Assembly (NCBI GenBank): GCA_024362935.1
Contig: JANCRA010000040.1
Location: 1,798,001-1,862,000, forward strand
Source of the DNA: Setophaga petechia
Lineage: Eukaryota; Chordata; Aves; Passeriformes; Parulidae
DNA: 64,000 bases
Reading direction: 5' to 3'
Made by a program: the position numbers and the translations under genes. Every line of letters begins with the position of its first letter. The stretch's first letter is position 1. Below the pieces are notes generated by a model, which did not search any database, was not told where the DNA came from, and saw nothing but the letters and a program-made list of their open reading frames with translations. This document shows positions 51,701 to 62,400 of this stretch, in pieces.

Positions 51701-51848
51701 TTAATGAAATGGCTCACATAAGTAAGCTTATTTATTCAGTGCTGCAAACCAGAGAAGTCATCCCCTGGGTAATGGACCCATTTGTTCTTTTGCTCTAAAG
51801 TGGCTTCCACAAAAAGACAGGCACATTCTGTGAAAATCTGGTTTGAGC
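45791..51848 (-). other. Probable intronic AT-rich DNA, nothing recognised apart from the doubtful exon at 50192
   Basis: I checked by eye for the conserved SLC36 words on the minus strand (KGNIGTG, FEGIG, QFYVPAE) and did not find them. There are no known repeats. Confidence 0.5.
50192..50260 (-). CDS. Doubtful 69-nt candidate internal exon
   Basis: On the minus strand, TTTCTGTGGCAG (AG at 50261-50262) is followed by 69 nt and a good donor, AAAAG|GTATGAGC (GT at 50190-50191). The stretch is locally GC-rich and open in phase 1-1. It reads LVEEQPLLPQGRPGKCSQHH and ends in TK. Its phase is compatible with splicing to the exon at 37172. The composition resembles a cytosolic N-terminal segment, but I see no match to SLC36 proteins. 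Confidence 0.12.
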
Positions 51849-52055
51849 TACAGAATCACAAAATATGTCAAGTTGGAAAGGATCCATATGGATCACCGAG
51901 TCCCAACTTCCTGCTCTTCACAGAAGCCATCTAATCTGGTTTTCAAATGTTAGGGAGACTTCATTTCCCTAGGCCATCAGACACTGCCTGCATAACACTT
52001 TCAGAAGTTTGTTTTCTCTTTGCTGACTCACCCCTGCCCTGAAAGCAGCTCAGTT
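51849..52055 (-). mobile_element. CR1 LINE 3' end, minus orientation, diverged
   Basis: The plus strand reads CAGAATCACAAAATATGTCA, AGTTGGAAAGGATCC and GGATCACCGAGTCCCAACTT. This is the reverse complement of the CR1 3' end used by families whose tail reads toward AGAATCACAG. Similarity fades after about 52000. It sits about 560 bp from the well-preserved CR1 at 52616 but in the opposite orientation. It is the only CR1 piece in the window on the minus strand. Confidence 0.7.
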
Positions 52056-52615
52056 TCATTTTTATGTTACTAATTCACTGTTGATTAGAGTTTATCCTGG
52101 GCTGTGTAGGCTAGAATTATGCTAGAAAAGCAAGAAATCAGGAAGAGTAAATGATTTTTAAAGGATTTCTGAAGTGCAAGCTGCAACCTACCACTGAAAG
52201 GACAATGGAATACCAATACGTTGAGAATTAGTAACAATGCAAACCCAGACCCAACCTACAGGAGGGCTTTGGCCATGATAAAAGCAATAATTTCAGCTGG
52301 TTGATCCAGTAAGAGACTACTGAAAGATCACTATGCAAATTATGCTACAACTATGATAGCCATATCTTTAGAAAACAGTTCTTTTATTCTTTCATAGGTT
52401 TTACCTCTGTTGTTATGGTCATTTTGGACTTAATTCTAGTTCAAACACGTTAGTTCAATTTGCATCAAAACCTCTCCATCAGAAAAGCAAAGTTTTTCCC
52501 TCTTTAACTTCCATACCAAAATCAGTTCAGCACAGCTTATTCTTGAGCTTTGTGCTTTACCTCCGCTAAACACCACGAAAAAAGTTTTGTCCCAGAATAG
52601 AGTGAATACTTGCTA

Positions 52616-53541
52616 CAATGTTTAAGATGTTTTCATTAATTGATGACGACATTGACAAAGGGATTGAACACATGCTCAGGAAGTCTACAGATGACACCAA
52701 GCTGAGCGGTACAGCTGATGCTCCTGAAGGATGGGATACCATCCAGAGGGACCTGGAAAAGCTCAAGAAACGGGTCCATGGGAATCTCAGGAGGTCTTGT
52801 TAAGGGTGCTGCACCTGGCTTGGGGCAATCTCTGGTACCAACACAGGCTGGGGGATGAACAGATCAGAGCAGCCCTGCTGAGAAGGACTTGGGAATGCTG
52901 GGGGGTGAGAAGCTGGACATGACCCAGCCGTGGGCACTCCCAGCCCAGAAAGCCACACATGTCCTGGGCTGCATCCAAAGCAGCGTGGGCAGCAGGGCCA
53001 GGGAGGGGATTCTGCCCCTCTGCCCTGCTCTGCTGAGACCCCACCTGCGGGGTTATGTCCAGCTCTGGAACCCCCAACACAAGAAGGATGTGAGCCTATT
53101 TGAACAAGTCCAAGAAAAGGCCACAGAGATGATCAGAAGGATGGAACACCTCTCCCACGATGAAAAGCCAAGACACTGGTGAGAGAGTTGGGGTTGTTCA
53201 GCCTGGAGAAGAGAAGGCTCTGAGGAGACCTTCTATCACCTTCCAGTACCTAAAAGGGGCTTACAAAAGAGTTGGAGAGGGACTTTTCACAATGGCATGT
53301 AGTGAACAAGGACAAGAACAAGGAGTTTTAAATGGAATGAGGGTGGGCTTACATTAGATGCCAATAATAAATTCTTTAATGTGAGGGTAGTGAGACTGGC
53401 ACAGGTTCCACCCCTGGAAGTGTTCAAGGCCAAGTTGGATGGAGCTCTGAGCAACCTGTCCTAGTGGCAAGTGTCCCTGGCCATGGCAGGGGATTGGAAC
53501 TAGATGGTCTTTAAGGTCCCTTCCAACCCAAACCATTCAAG
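52616..53541 (+). mobile_element. CR1 LINE 3' fragment, the longest and best preserved in the window
   Basis: This begins in the reverse-transcriptase part of CR1 ORF2 with an ADDTKLSG-like stretch (here TDDTKLSGTADAPEGWD) near 52690-52735. It continues through the end of ORF2 (52740-53170, with stops and frameshifts), then the CR1 3' UTR words CCTGGAGAAGAGAAGGCTC, CCAGTACCTAAAAGG and GTTCAAGGCCAAGTTGGATG. It ends at GGTCTTTAAGGTCCCTTCC and AACCATTCAA without a long ATTCTATG array. It is about 926 bp and less diverged than the other CR1 copies here. It lies antisense to the SLC36A4-like gene, probably in its intron. Confidence 0.93.
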
Positions 53542-55864
53542 TGTGTGTACCCAGATGGAGGCCATCAAGAGCACTGGATCATGTAGTCCTGCTGCAGTTT
53601 AAATGGCTTCCTGAGAGAAACATAGCACACTTTTTGATCTCAACAGACACTTTTATTGCTGGCAGGCTTGTCACTTTCAATTCAATGAGTGTCAAACAGT
53701 TACAAAGCTGCATCAGGATGAGTAGTTGAAAACAGCACATCAGCTGATTCAGTTGTTGCCATACTAATGCTCTTCTGAAAACCCTGAATTAGCTACACTA
53801 AAAGAAATGGAGATGGAAAGAGGTGAAACAAAAGGAAAAGTAATGATTCTCAAGGAAGGAAAATGCCAGAGTGATGATAAATGTAATAAGGTAAGATAAT
53901 GTGATGGTAAATATTTGGACATCTATAATATAGCTGTGGAAAGAGTTTATTATGATAAATGCCAAAAAAAATACTTCTAATTTTATTTCACACAGGTCTA
54001 TTTCCTTACAGAAAATTTCTCATGCCTTCAGTGAACAAAAATCTTACTTTTGACTTCAGACAATTCTGTTGTAAATAGGTATCAACAGAGAAACATGGAA
54101 ATACTGTGAGGAGGACATAATTTTATTTTTAATTCTACCATATAATAAAATTGATGCAGAATTGTGTTATTTTGCATAGGTTCCTTTATACCTAGAAGTC
54201 TCTGCCATGCAGAATTTATAATCAAATAAAAAGCTACATATAAGAGGCAGTAGTTGCACATCAGGACAAAAATGGCTACCTACTTCAGCATGAACTGTTT
54301 TTATAGTACAAGTCTAAGAAAATATAGTGACAGAAATAAAAAGGCAGCCTACACTACATTACTGTTCAACTGCCTGTAAAACTGTACACTAAAAATGAAG
54401 CCTTTCAGAAATGATATTGAAAAGGATCCAAAATTATTACACTACTCCATTCAAGAAAACAAAATTCAATTTAAAGAAAGGCTTTTCCTATATAACAATA
54501 CAGTTTAAAATTGTATAAAATAGAAACTTCTGAAATCTAGTGATGTTGCTGGAAACCCATACTTTTAGAAAATATCTACTTCAATAGGTAGAGAGGAGCA
54601 GCCTGCAGTGCTTGACAAGCTACAATCAACTTCGTAGCACTGCTTAGTTGAGGCAGCTGCAGAACTCTCACAGTCAAAGTCTCTCCAAATAAACACACTT
54701 CTTTCATACTAAGTGTTGACACAGTAACTCCTTCTAAAACTAGTGGAATAGAACTTGGAAGTTCTGGTCATCTTTCAAGCTTTTACCGCGTTAAAGACAG
54801 AAAAAAAGGTAAAGCTCAATGAGGTTGCTTAATTTTCTTCCAAAATCCAATTCAGTATTTAGGCATCAGCTTGAGAATTACTTTAGGGATGAGACTGATC
54901 CTGCTTTTTCTGTTCCCTTATAGATCACACTAAATTTCAACTCAAGTAACTATCTAGTCTGTACCTTAAAGAAGTCTGTCTAAGCACAATTGCCAATAGC
55001 CCTAATGCTGTCACACACATCCAACAGAGAAGTCTTTCTGCATATTAAGAGACACAATTCGTTTGTTTTCTCAACAGGTTCATATTCAAAAGTTATAAAA
55101 GCTTTGTAGTTGTTTTTATCAAATACTTTAACATATTTCAAATAAACAAATAAAAATAATTCAAATAAACTTAGCCCTTCATAATCATGTATATTCATTA
55201 TGTTCTATGGATGTTCTGTAATTAACCAAATATTTCATGGTACTGGATACTAAATAGTCTAAACCTTACCTAGTTTCATGTTACCACATTACTGTGTAGA
55301 TTGGAATATTTATGGTTGACCTTATGCAGTTTTGCTAAGAAAAAACCCCAGAGTGTGGGACAAAATCAAAAGCATTAGAGTATAATCTTAGAACACAGCA
55401 GTTTGCACTGACAATTGTTTTAACGGATCATTTAAATTTAAAAAATTGAAATTCTAGGAACTTCCAAAGAAATTTGATTAAAGTTACTTCATAGTTGGCC
55501 CAGATGTATCCTCAACTGCAGAAAGACTGAAATCAGTGCAAAACAATTTTATCCAACTGATTTGCTGTGGCCAAATTTTTCCAACACAGGTCTTCAGAAA
55601 TAGTCAGTATTAAACCTCCCCAATATTGTATCTGTGTGTTATAGCTTCTAAATGATCTGACTTCTTTCCTCACAGCCTGACCACTTGCAGCTGTTTAGGA
55701 CAAACTAATGAGATAAGCCTCACTGGCATGCTGCACCAAAGTATCAGGCTGTGTAAATCTGAACATCCCTATGTTTTCACACAGTCAAAGCTAAATACTC
55801 CTTAGGCACCTCATCAAACCCTAAATTGCTTCCTATGGATAGACTGAAATTAAAGATGACTTAC

Positions 55865-55972
55865 ATGTATCAGCACAAGGATAATTCACGACAAGTGTCT
55901 GAATGACAGCATTTAACATAAGTGTCAGACACAGCAGCGTGACTTGAAGAACAAAAATAAATCCTCCAAGAT
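55865..55972 (-). CDS. Doubtful 108-nt candidate internal exon encoding a hydrophobic segment
   Basis: On the minus strand a plausible acceptor (TTGGATATTACAG, AG at 55973-55974) opens 108 nt that are free of stops in phase 1-1. The stretch ends at a consensus donor GTAAGT (55859-55864). The translation is hydrophobic (LGGFIFVLQVTLLCLTLMLN...) and ends Y-P-C-A-D-T plus one T. That T would complete a cysteine codon with the 37172 exon, where SLC36 proteins do carry Cys. The residues themselves do not match the helix expected before that junction, so I treat it as probably coincidental. Confidence 0.12.
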
Positions 55973-56913
55973 CTGTAATATCCAAGGATAGCAAAAGAAA
56001 AGCACTAGAAAAAAACCTGTCTCATACACATCTAAACTTTCTCAATTGTATGTTTAATATTTGAAATTTTTATATTTGGTCTACTTATGGAGATCAAATT
56101 CAAAGGTATATTTTCCCAATTCTGGAGACTTGAATCTTTGGCTGAGTAGACAAATGAAGGAACTGGAACACTTCATTCAGCAGTAATGAAGTCAAAACTT
56201 GAAATGCTGAAGTAGAGAGATAGTGAACATTTAAACAACGGAGTTAATTAACATGCAGATCAGACAGGTGATGAGAACATTATGAAAAGTGATTAGTCTG
56301 CACTGGGAGAAAAGAAAATGTAGAAATACGGTTAGATTTTCTGGAGGATGATGTTTCAAAAATTCAATGACTAAAATCCTGACAGAATTGGGCAGGAAAT
56401 GAAAAATAAAGCTTGATAAGCCTATTTATTTTGGCTCAGAAGCATTTTCTTAAAATGAAAGAATATTGCTTCTTACTCCAATAGACTTTTGTGATTTTGA
56501 CTTGGGTTAAGGTATTAGTCCTATTCTATGAAAGGTATTTCAATAAATGTGCAAAACTGTTATAGGAAGACAAGCCCCACCTTCCTATGTTAGCTGTAAC
56601 AGGGACAGATGAAAGGACTCCAAACTGCATAAGTTCAAAATAAAGTAAGGAATGCATTATGCATACTTATTGTATTGATGAATGTTAAAGGGCCTGGTCT
56701 TGAAATCATAATATGGACAAACTCATGCTTTTCACTGCCTTAGTAGTCTATTTGTGAGAGTGGGAACTCTTATGTTAAATCTTTAATGTAAGTGCTTTTC
56801 ACAAATCTTTGACAACCAGAAGAGTATGTAGGCAATCTATATATTTGTATATATAGAATATCATTTGCTCTTTTGATAACAGGAAGGATCAAGACTGTAC
56901 AGACAATCTTGGT

Positions 56914-56975
56914 TTCATAGCAAAACTACAGAATACAAAATTCAAGCTTCATAGCAAAACTACAGAATACAAAAT
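56914..56975. repeat. Tandem duplication, 28-bp identical core, 34-bp period
   Basis: The segment TTCATAGCAAAACTACAG plus ten more bases occurs at 56914-56941 and again, identically, at 56948-56975. The two share the edge base region and differ only in the 6-bp spacer. This is a recent local duplication. Confidence 0.92.
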
Positions 56976-59900
56976 AACACAGTTTGAGACCAGACTTGAA
57001 TACAAAACTGCATGCTGCATTTTGAATGTGCTTGACTGTTTTCAAATAATACCAAATTTTCCAGGTCAAAATCCATGCAATTTTTCAGCATTCACATGAG
57101 TATATTGACAAAAATGTATTTAATCAACAGGAATAAAAGGTTAGAAGAAACACTAAGAAAAATCATGATTCCTAAGTTTTATTTGAGGGTGATTTGGTAA
57201 ATGCTCATTTTCTAGCTGCAGGATTTGATTAAAATGTAAAACACTGAAGTGTAGCATATTTATCACTTTCCTTCCCCTTTGCTTCAATCAAAAAAACCTA
57301 AAATCTCATGCCCCACTTCCAACTTGAGTAAGCACCTATACTGACAGCTCCCATCATCACACTACTCACACTTGCTTTAAATAACTTCTTTATCAACCTT
57401 AGAAAGTTTAGTCCTCCACAGGTATTTGCACTAAGTTCTGCCTTCCATAGGTACCTTAAAAAGCCAGTGCTACAGGCTATCATGGATTTCCTTCCCATCG
57501 GAGTATAAGAAGAATGAAGTTTCCACCACATGTTCCAACGTAAATGGAAGCCTCCCGAATAACTCAATGTAATTCAATGCAGTGATAATTAATACGCAAA
57601 TGATACACACCTGTTCCCTCAGGATGCCATAGTTCTGGGGTTTTCTCTCAACAGGAATGTGAAGGGTACTAAATACTAAATTTATTTCTGTTTATTATTA
57701 AGTTTTTTTAACAAAGCAACTCAAGAAATGTCTCTGCTTTTAGAAGCATTATAGTTAGTAAGGACTGGGGTAGATACATATCACCTGTTTCTCTCTCATC
57801 CCTTTATTTGCTCATTTCATCTACCAAGACACAGAACTTCACAGAAGCAGTTTTTTAGCTCCTCTGGAATAGGATAAGGTAGGAAAATTATTTTGTTTTG
57901 CAGGAAAGATCTGTCCATGATTATTTCAATGTGCAAGGTATCCTTTATCAGCTAAAGTAGATATGCTTAGAAATCATGATTGATTATGAGTAAGAAATCC
58001 CTGGGAAGATTTTTGGTTTCATTTATTGGTTTAAAAAGCCTGAATTAAAAAATGCAGTAATGATGCCATGGATCTCAGTACATAATATGTTTCTTGTTGC
58101 ATAATAATAATTACTAACTTGAGTGAAATGAAAGATTTCACAAATAATCTCTAATAAATGTCTTTTCTAACTTGATTATGCTGTAAGTGAGGCCAATGAA
58201 GACTTTTACAACATTTAGAAAAATCACAGTATGAAATACTACAGAACCATTTGGAGAACAAGGGTTTGAAATTAACAGTTTCACAGAATTGCTGAAAATC
58301 TCTCCCCAGAGAACTTCTATTGATAATTCATTCTGCTCCTAAAACTCACAATACAGCTCTGCTTCAACATACTATGGGACACCTCACTTCTGTGGTTTCT
58401 TCTCCTCTTTGTGTTCCTACAAATTGAGCAATCAGATGTAAATCATCACCATCCTTCAATTCTTGCATCACGTTTTGTTCTCCAAACTACTAAACAATGT
58501 ACTGTAAATTATTTTGGGTTAAAGAAATTTGTTACTGATATTTTCTGAGAGCAGGCTAATTTGCAAACCCAACAGTATTTTAGAAATCTTTTATCTATTG
58601 TAAAAATGATGTTTACCTAACTCATGTTTGCAAGGTGCTCTACAATCATAATGCATGTGAAGTACCAGCATCAATTTTCCACACTGGAATTGCCTTTGGA
58701 AAATTGCAATTGTAATGAAATTTCATCACAGTATTGCAAAAGTAGAGAGAACTCAGTAATCTGTGACTGAGGCACTTCAACCCTCACCATTTTAACAAGA
58801 CCAACTATCCTTTTGGTGTTTGTCATGACCATCTGACAAAACCCAGTAACTGTCAAAAGAATTAAAATCCAGACACTTTACCAGAAAAGAGAAAATAGCA
58901 GTATTGACTCTTCATGCAATGAAAAGTAGACCACATTAAGATCTAGTTACACCACTACAAAATGAAAGGAGTTTTCATATGCCTGAGAGTACATTCCTGT
59001 ACCAAGTCTAAGTGGGCTGAATTTGGAAGACTGATTCACTCACAAGAAGCACCTCTATATACCATTTGCGTCACCATCAGATATTTCATGAAATATGCTT
59101 ATGTAAACAAAACAACCTTGAGCATGTTTTAGGTGTATTTTTAAAATGAAATGTTTGCGTATTTTTCTATCTGCAGTCATGTATTTCAGCTTGGTACTTA
59201 TTATCTTGTTTCTCCAACTTTCTGCTGTAACCACTGCTTTGCCTGTGTGAGAGGTCACATCCCTTAAAGTGGATTTGAAATTGCATTTGTCCCCTCCAAA
59301 GGATGCTGATGGCAGAGATGCTCCTAATTTTAGCATAACAGGGAAGTATCTAGTGTTGAACTGAATGAGTCTGGTCTTGTGATTTAAGCTAGATAGGGTA
59401 GATCTGTATGACTCAGAAAAAATTAAGCTAAAATGCTATGGAGTTCTAACATATACCGAAACAGCAAATTTTAAAAGTTTTTATGTATGCAATTTTGGGT
59501 CTTTTCTGAGAGATAACAAGCAACTCATCAGGAAGCTGTAACATTCTCTGGTAGCAAAATATTCCTAGTTCACTCTTGCAACAACATCTCTACTGCCTAC
59601 ATAAATAGCAACTAATGGATTCAGCTCCAGAACTCATTTTTGCCTATGGAGGTCTCAAGGCAACAGGAACCAGCAGTTAAAGGAAAAATATGCTATGGAA
59701 AGTGCAAAGCATTACCCTCTTTAAGAGGTTGGGAGAAAGAGCAGCCTAGAGCAGACCAGTGCTATGGAGCTCCAGATCTAATGGCACAGGAACATACAAG
59801 CAGCGTGTATCCACTCTTCACTAGCAAGAACCACTCAGAAACTACAAGTACTTGTAAAGCATGACAGACATCAGTTCCAACATCTGCAAGCACTCTGTGA

Positions 59901-60120
59901 GAGCTAAATCCTTTTATTATCTCTTCTGTTCAGTCATGTATTGATTTTGAAAACATTTCCAAATTACTGCAAAGCTGAAGGATCAAATCTATCTTGTTAG
60001 CTATGGGTGGATGCTCCAAATTTGCTGAATAACCTCACACTGGTAATGCTCCTGATTGACAGGTATCAGGCACTAAACTGTGAAAACAATATTCAAACAT
60101 CTACTGGATGTCAGAAATGT

Positions 60121-60145
60121 CAATCACCACTTGCAATCACCACTT
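60121..60145. repeat. Short tandem duplication CAATCACCACTT x2
   Basis: Two identical 12-mers at 60121-60132 and 60134-60145 are separated by a single G. Confidence 0.85.
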
Positions 60146-60761
60146 TTCTTCAGTTACATTTGATGTATGGCTCAGCACTTCAGCAAAAGAGATAAATGTC
60201 TAGGTCTAGGCTATATTAATTGCAGGCTTTCATTCCTTAAAATGCTGTCATCTTACAAACCAATAAATAAGGAGAATTTATCATTTAGTCACATTCGACC
60301 ATATATACCTTGCCATTTGACTGGCCATAAATAAAAAACCCTTTTATGTTTATATGAGGAGTTTTAAGGAACTGGCTATCTTGTGTCCTACACCTCTTTC
60401 ACTAATGATGATGTTTTAAGGGCTTCTACGTTGCTCTATCTACCAAATGTTCCACGGAGTTGTGACTCGTAATGTTATACAGGAAATACTGGGATTTTAA
60501 AATGTACTGCTTTTTCAACTAAATCTCATATTTACTCTTCTGAACATATCCTATTCTTTATTTCAAATGTCTCCAAGAGTTAAGCTGAATTTTTAAAGTA
60601 TTGCATTAGCTTTAAGAACAAGGAGAACTGAGATCTAAAGAAAATTTGCTCTTAAAATGCTTAAATGCATTTTAAAATTGTATTTTTAAACTCAAAGGAT
60701 GTACACCTGCATAGCTCACGAACATTACTGGTTGGTGCATATTTGACTAAGAGCCACAAAG

Positions 60762-61146
60762 ATGACTCAAAGATTGAGTCTTATTCATGAGAGAGCTGAG
60801 AGAGCAGGGAATGTTCAGCCTGGAGAAGAGATGTCTCAGGAAGACCTTGTCATTGTGTACACTTACCTCATGGGAGTAAGCAAAGAATACAGACTCAGAG
60901 TCTTCACAGTGCTGCCCAGTCAGAGGACAAGAGGCAGCAGGCACAAACTGAAATACAAGAATTTCTTCCTGAACATGAGAAACAACATCACTGTGACAGT
61001 GGTTAACACCAGAGCTAGTCACCCAGAGGGGCTGTGTAGTCTCCATCCTTAGAGGTACTCAAAAAAACACCTGAGCAGGACAACAGGGCTCACAAGCTCC
61101 TCCGGGGTACCTTTCTTCCTACCTCCACTGTCCTATGATTCTAGAT
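60762..61146 (+). mobile_element. CR1 LINE 3' fragment
   Basis: This begins GACTCAAAGATTGAGTC, then GAGAGCTGAGAGAGCAGGG and TTCAGCCTGGAGAAGAGATG, the CR1 3' UTR opening. It continues through GTCAGAGGACAAGAGGCAGC and CACAAACTGAAATACAAGAA to a terminal TCCTATGATTCTAG. Word order and the tail are diagnostic. It belongs to a CR1 subgroup different from the copies at 16.0 and 52.6 kb (its middle reads AGGCAGCAGGCACAAACTG). Both strands hold short open frames, which I take to be chance. Confidence 0.88.
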
Positions 61147-61239
61147 TTGCTTTCATGTCTTCATGAAAAGACTGTTTTGTTGTTTATTTGTATAATGGAA
61201 CTGCTTATATACAGGTACTATTTATCTCATTTTTTCCAG

Positions 61240-61260
61240 TTTTTTTTTTTTTTCTTTTGT
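61240..61260. repeat. Poly(T) tract
   Basis: A run of T broken by a C lies about 95 bp downstream of the CR1 end at 61146. It is not part of that element, because CR1 does not end in poly(A). Confidence 0.75.
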
Positions 61261-62330
61261 TGTTATTGGAAGTGATGCCTTGAAAGGTGAATAAAGTAAC
61301 ACACGTACTGTATACACAAATAGATATATGAACAATTCAAAAGTTCAGTATTTTTCAAAAGTAAAAGAAACCCATATCAGCCTCAAATAAAAACATAAAT
61401 ATGTTTTTATGTGTTTTTACTTGCAGCTGAGAAACTGTATAAATAAATAAAATTTGACCACATAAAGGACGTAGAGTTGCACAGACAGATTAGAAGACCA
61501 TGACTAATTTAAATGGCAATACTGAGCATAAAGTACGACAGAATAAAGGTTGACTTCATAAAGCCTAAACTGAATAAGTACTTGCACAAACTTGGTAATA
61601 AAAGCATTTACCTTTTTCAGTGTGACATTATAGCTAATGAAGGTTTAAGGGACTGCATATTTTCACTAATCTGATTTTTGTATACTTATAAAATAAACAG
61701 TGAAACAATTTAATCTATTAATGCAATGGATTTTACACCACGCAAGAAGAACTAGAAGACTTTCCAAGCTTGTATGACTGTAAATTATGTGCAATTCTCA
61801 AAGACAGGCACTGTGAATACCAGCATTTTTAACAACACAAAATTCTGTATTTTATACTGTCCTAGATATCCTGTGTCTAATTATCTTGATACTGAGATTC
61901 TTTGTAAATGACCAGAGTGTTTCTTTTTCTCTAGAGCCTGAACCTTCCAAGGTCATTAACTGCACTCTGAGAACCCCACACAAAACCAAAGTATTTGCAA
62001 TGAGTCACATATGTGTTAAATGGCACCAATTCTCCAGAACTCCGAAGTACCTAATGATTAGGACATCTCTTGAGAGCACTTGGACAAGCAAGTAGGTGGC
62101 AAGAATATAAGACGGTAACAAAGGAACATCTAATTATCCTAGTATGTATATGCATCACAACCTCATCGGCCATCCTCTACAGAGAAGATAAGGCACAATG
62201 CAGACAGTGTAAGTACCATGTTTTACAGCTCTAAAAGACAAAAACATACACACTAGCATTGCTATTTCAGGCACAAAAGATGCTGTTGATGTAGAACAAG
62301 GAAAACAGAAATAACTCTTTGTCCACATTG

Positions 62331-62400
62331 AAAACAAAACAAAAAACAAAAACAAAAAAAAACCCAAAAAAAAACAACAACAAAAATAAAGAAAATTAGA
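62331..62400. repeat. A-rich low-complexity run, (AAAAC)n-like
   Basis: This is nearly all A and C on the plus strand, with AAAAC and AACAAC units. It could be the poly(A) end of a decayed retroposed sequence on the plus strand, but no source could be identified upstream. Confidence 0.8.

Larger units (their letters stand above)
53542..60761 (-). other. Probable intronic or upstream DNA, no supported exon
   Basis: This is strongly AT-rich. It contains the doubtful exon at 55865-55972 and the tandem duplications at 56914 and 60121. Nothing else is recognised. Confidence 0.5.

Noticed and set aside
52787..53182. Two 97-codon frames on opposite strands
   Set aside because: They fall inside the CR1 copy at 52616-53541. 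The plus-strand frame is not the CR1 ORF2 frame along its full length and is broken by shifts.
60747..61052. Overlapping frames of about 100 codons on both strands
   Set aside because: They fall inside a CR1 3' fragment whose 3' UTR-type words account for the sequence.
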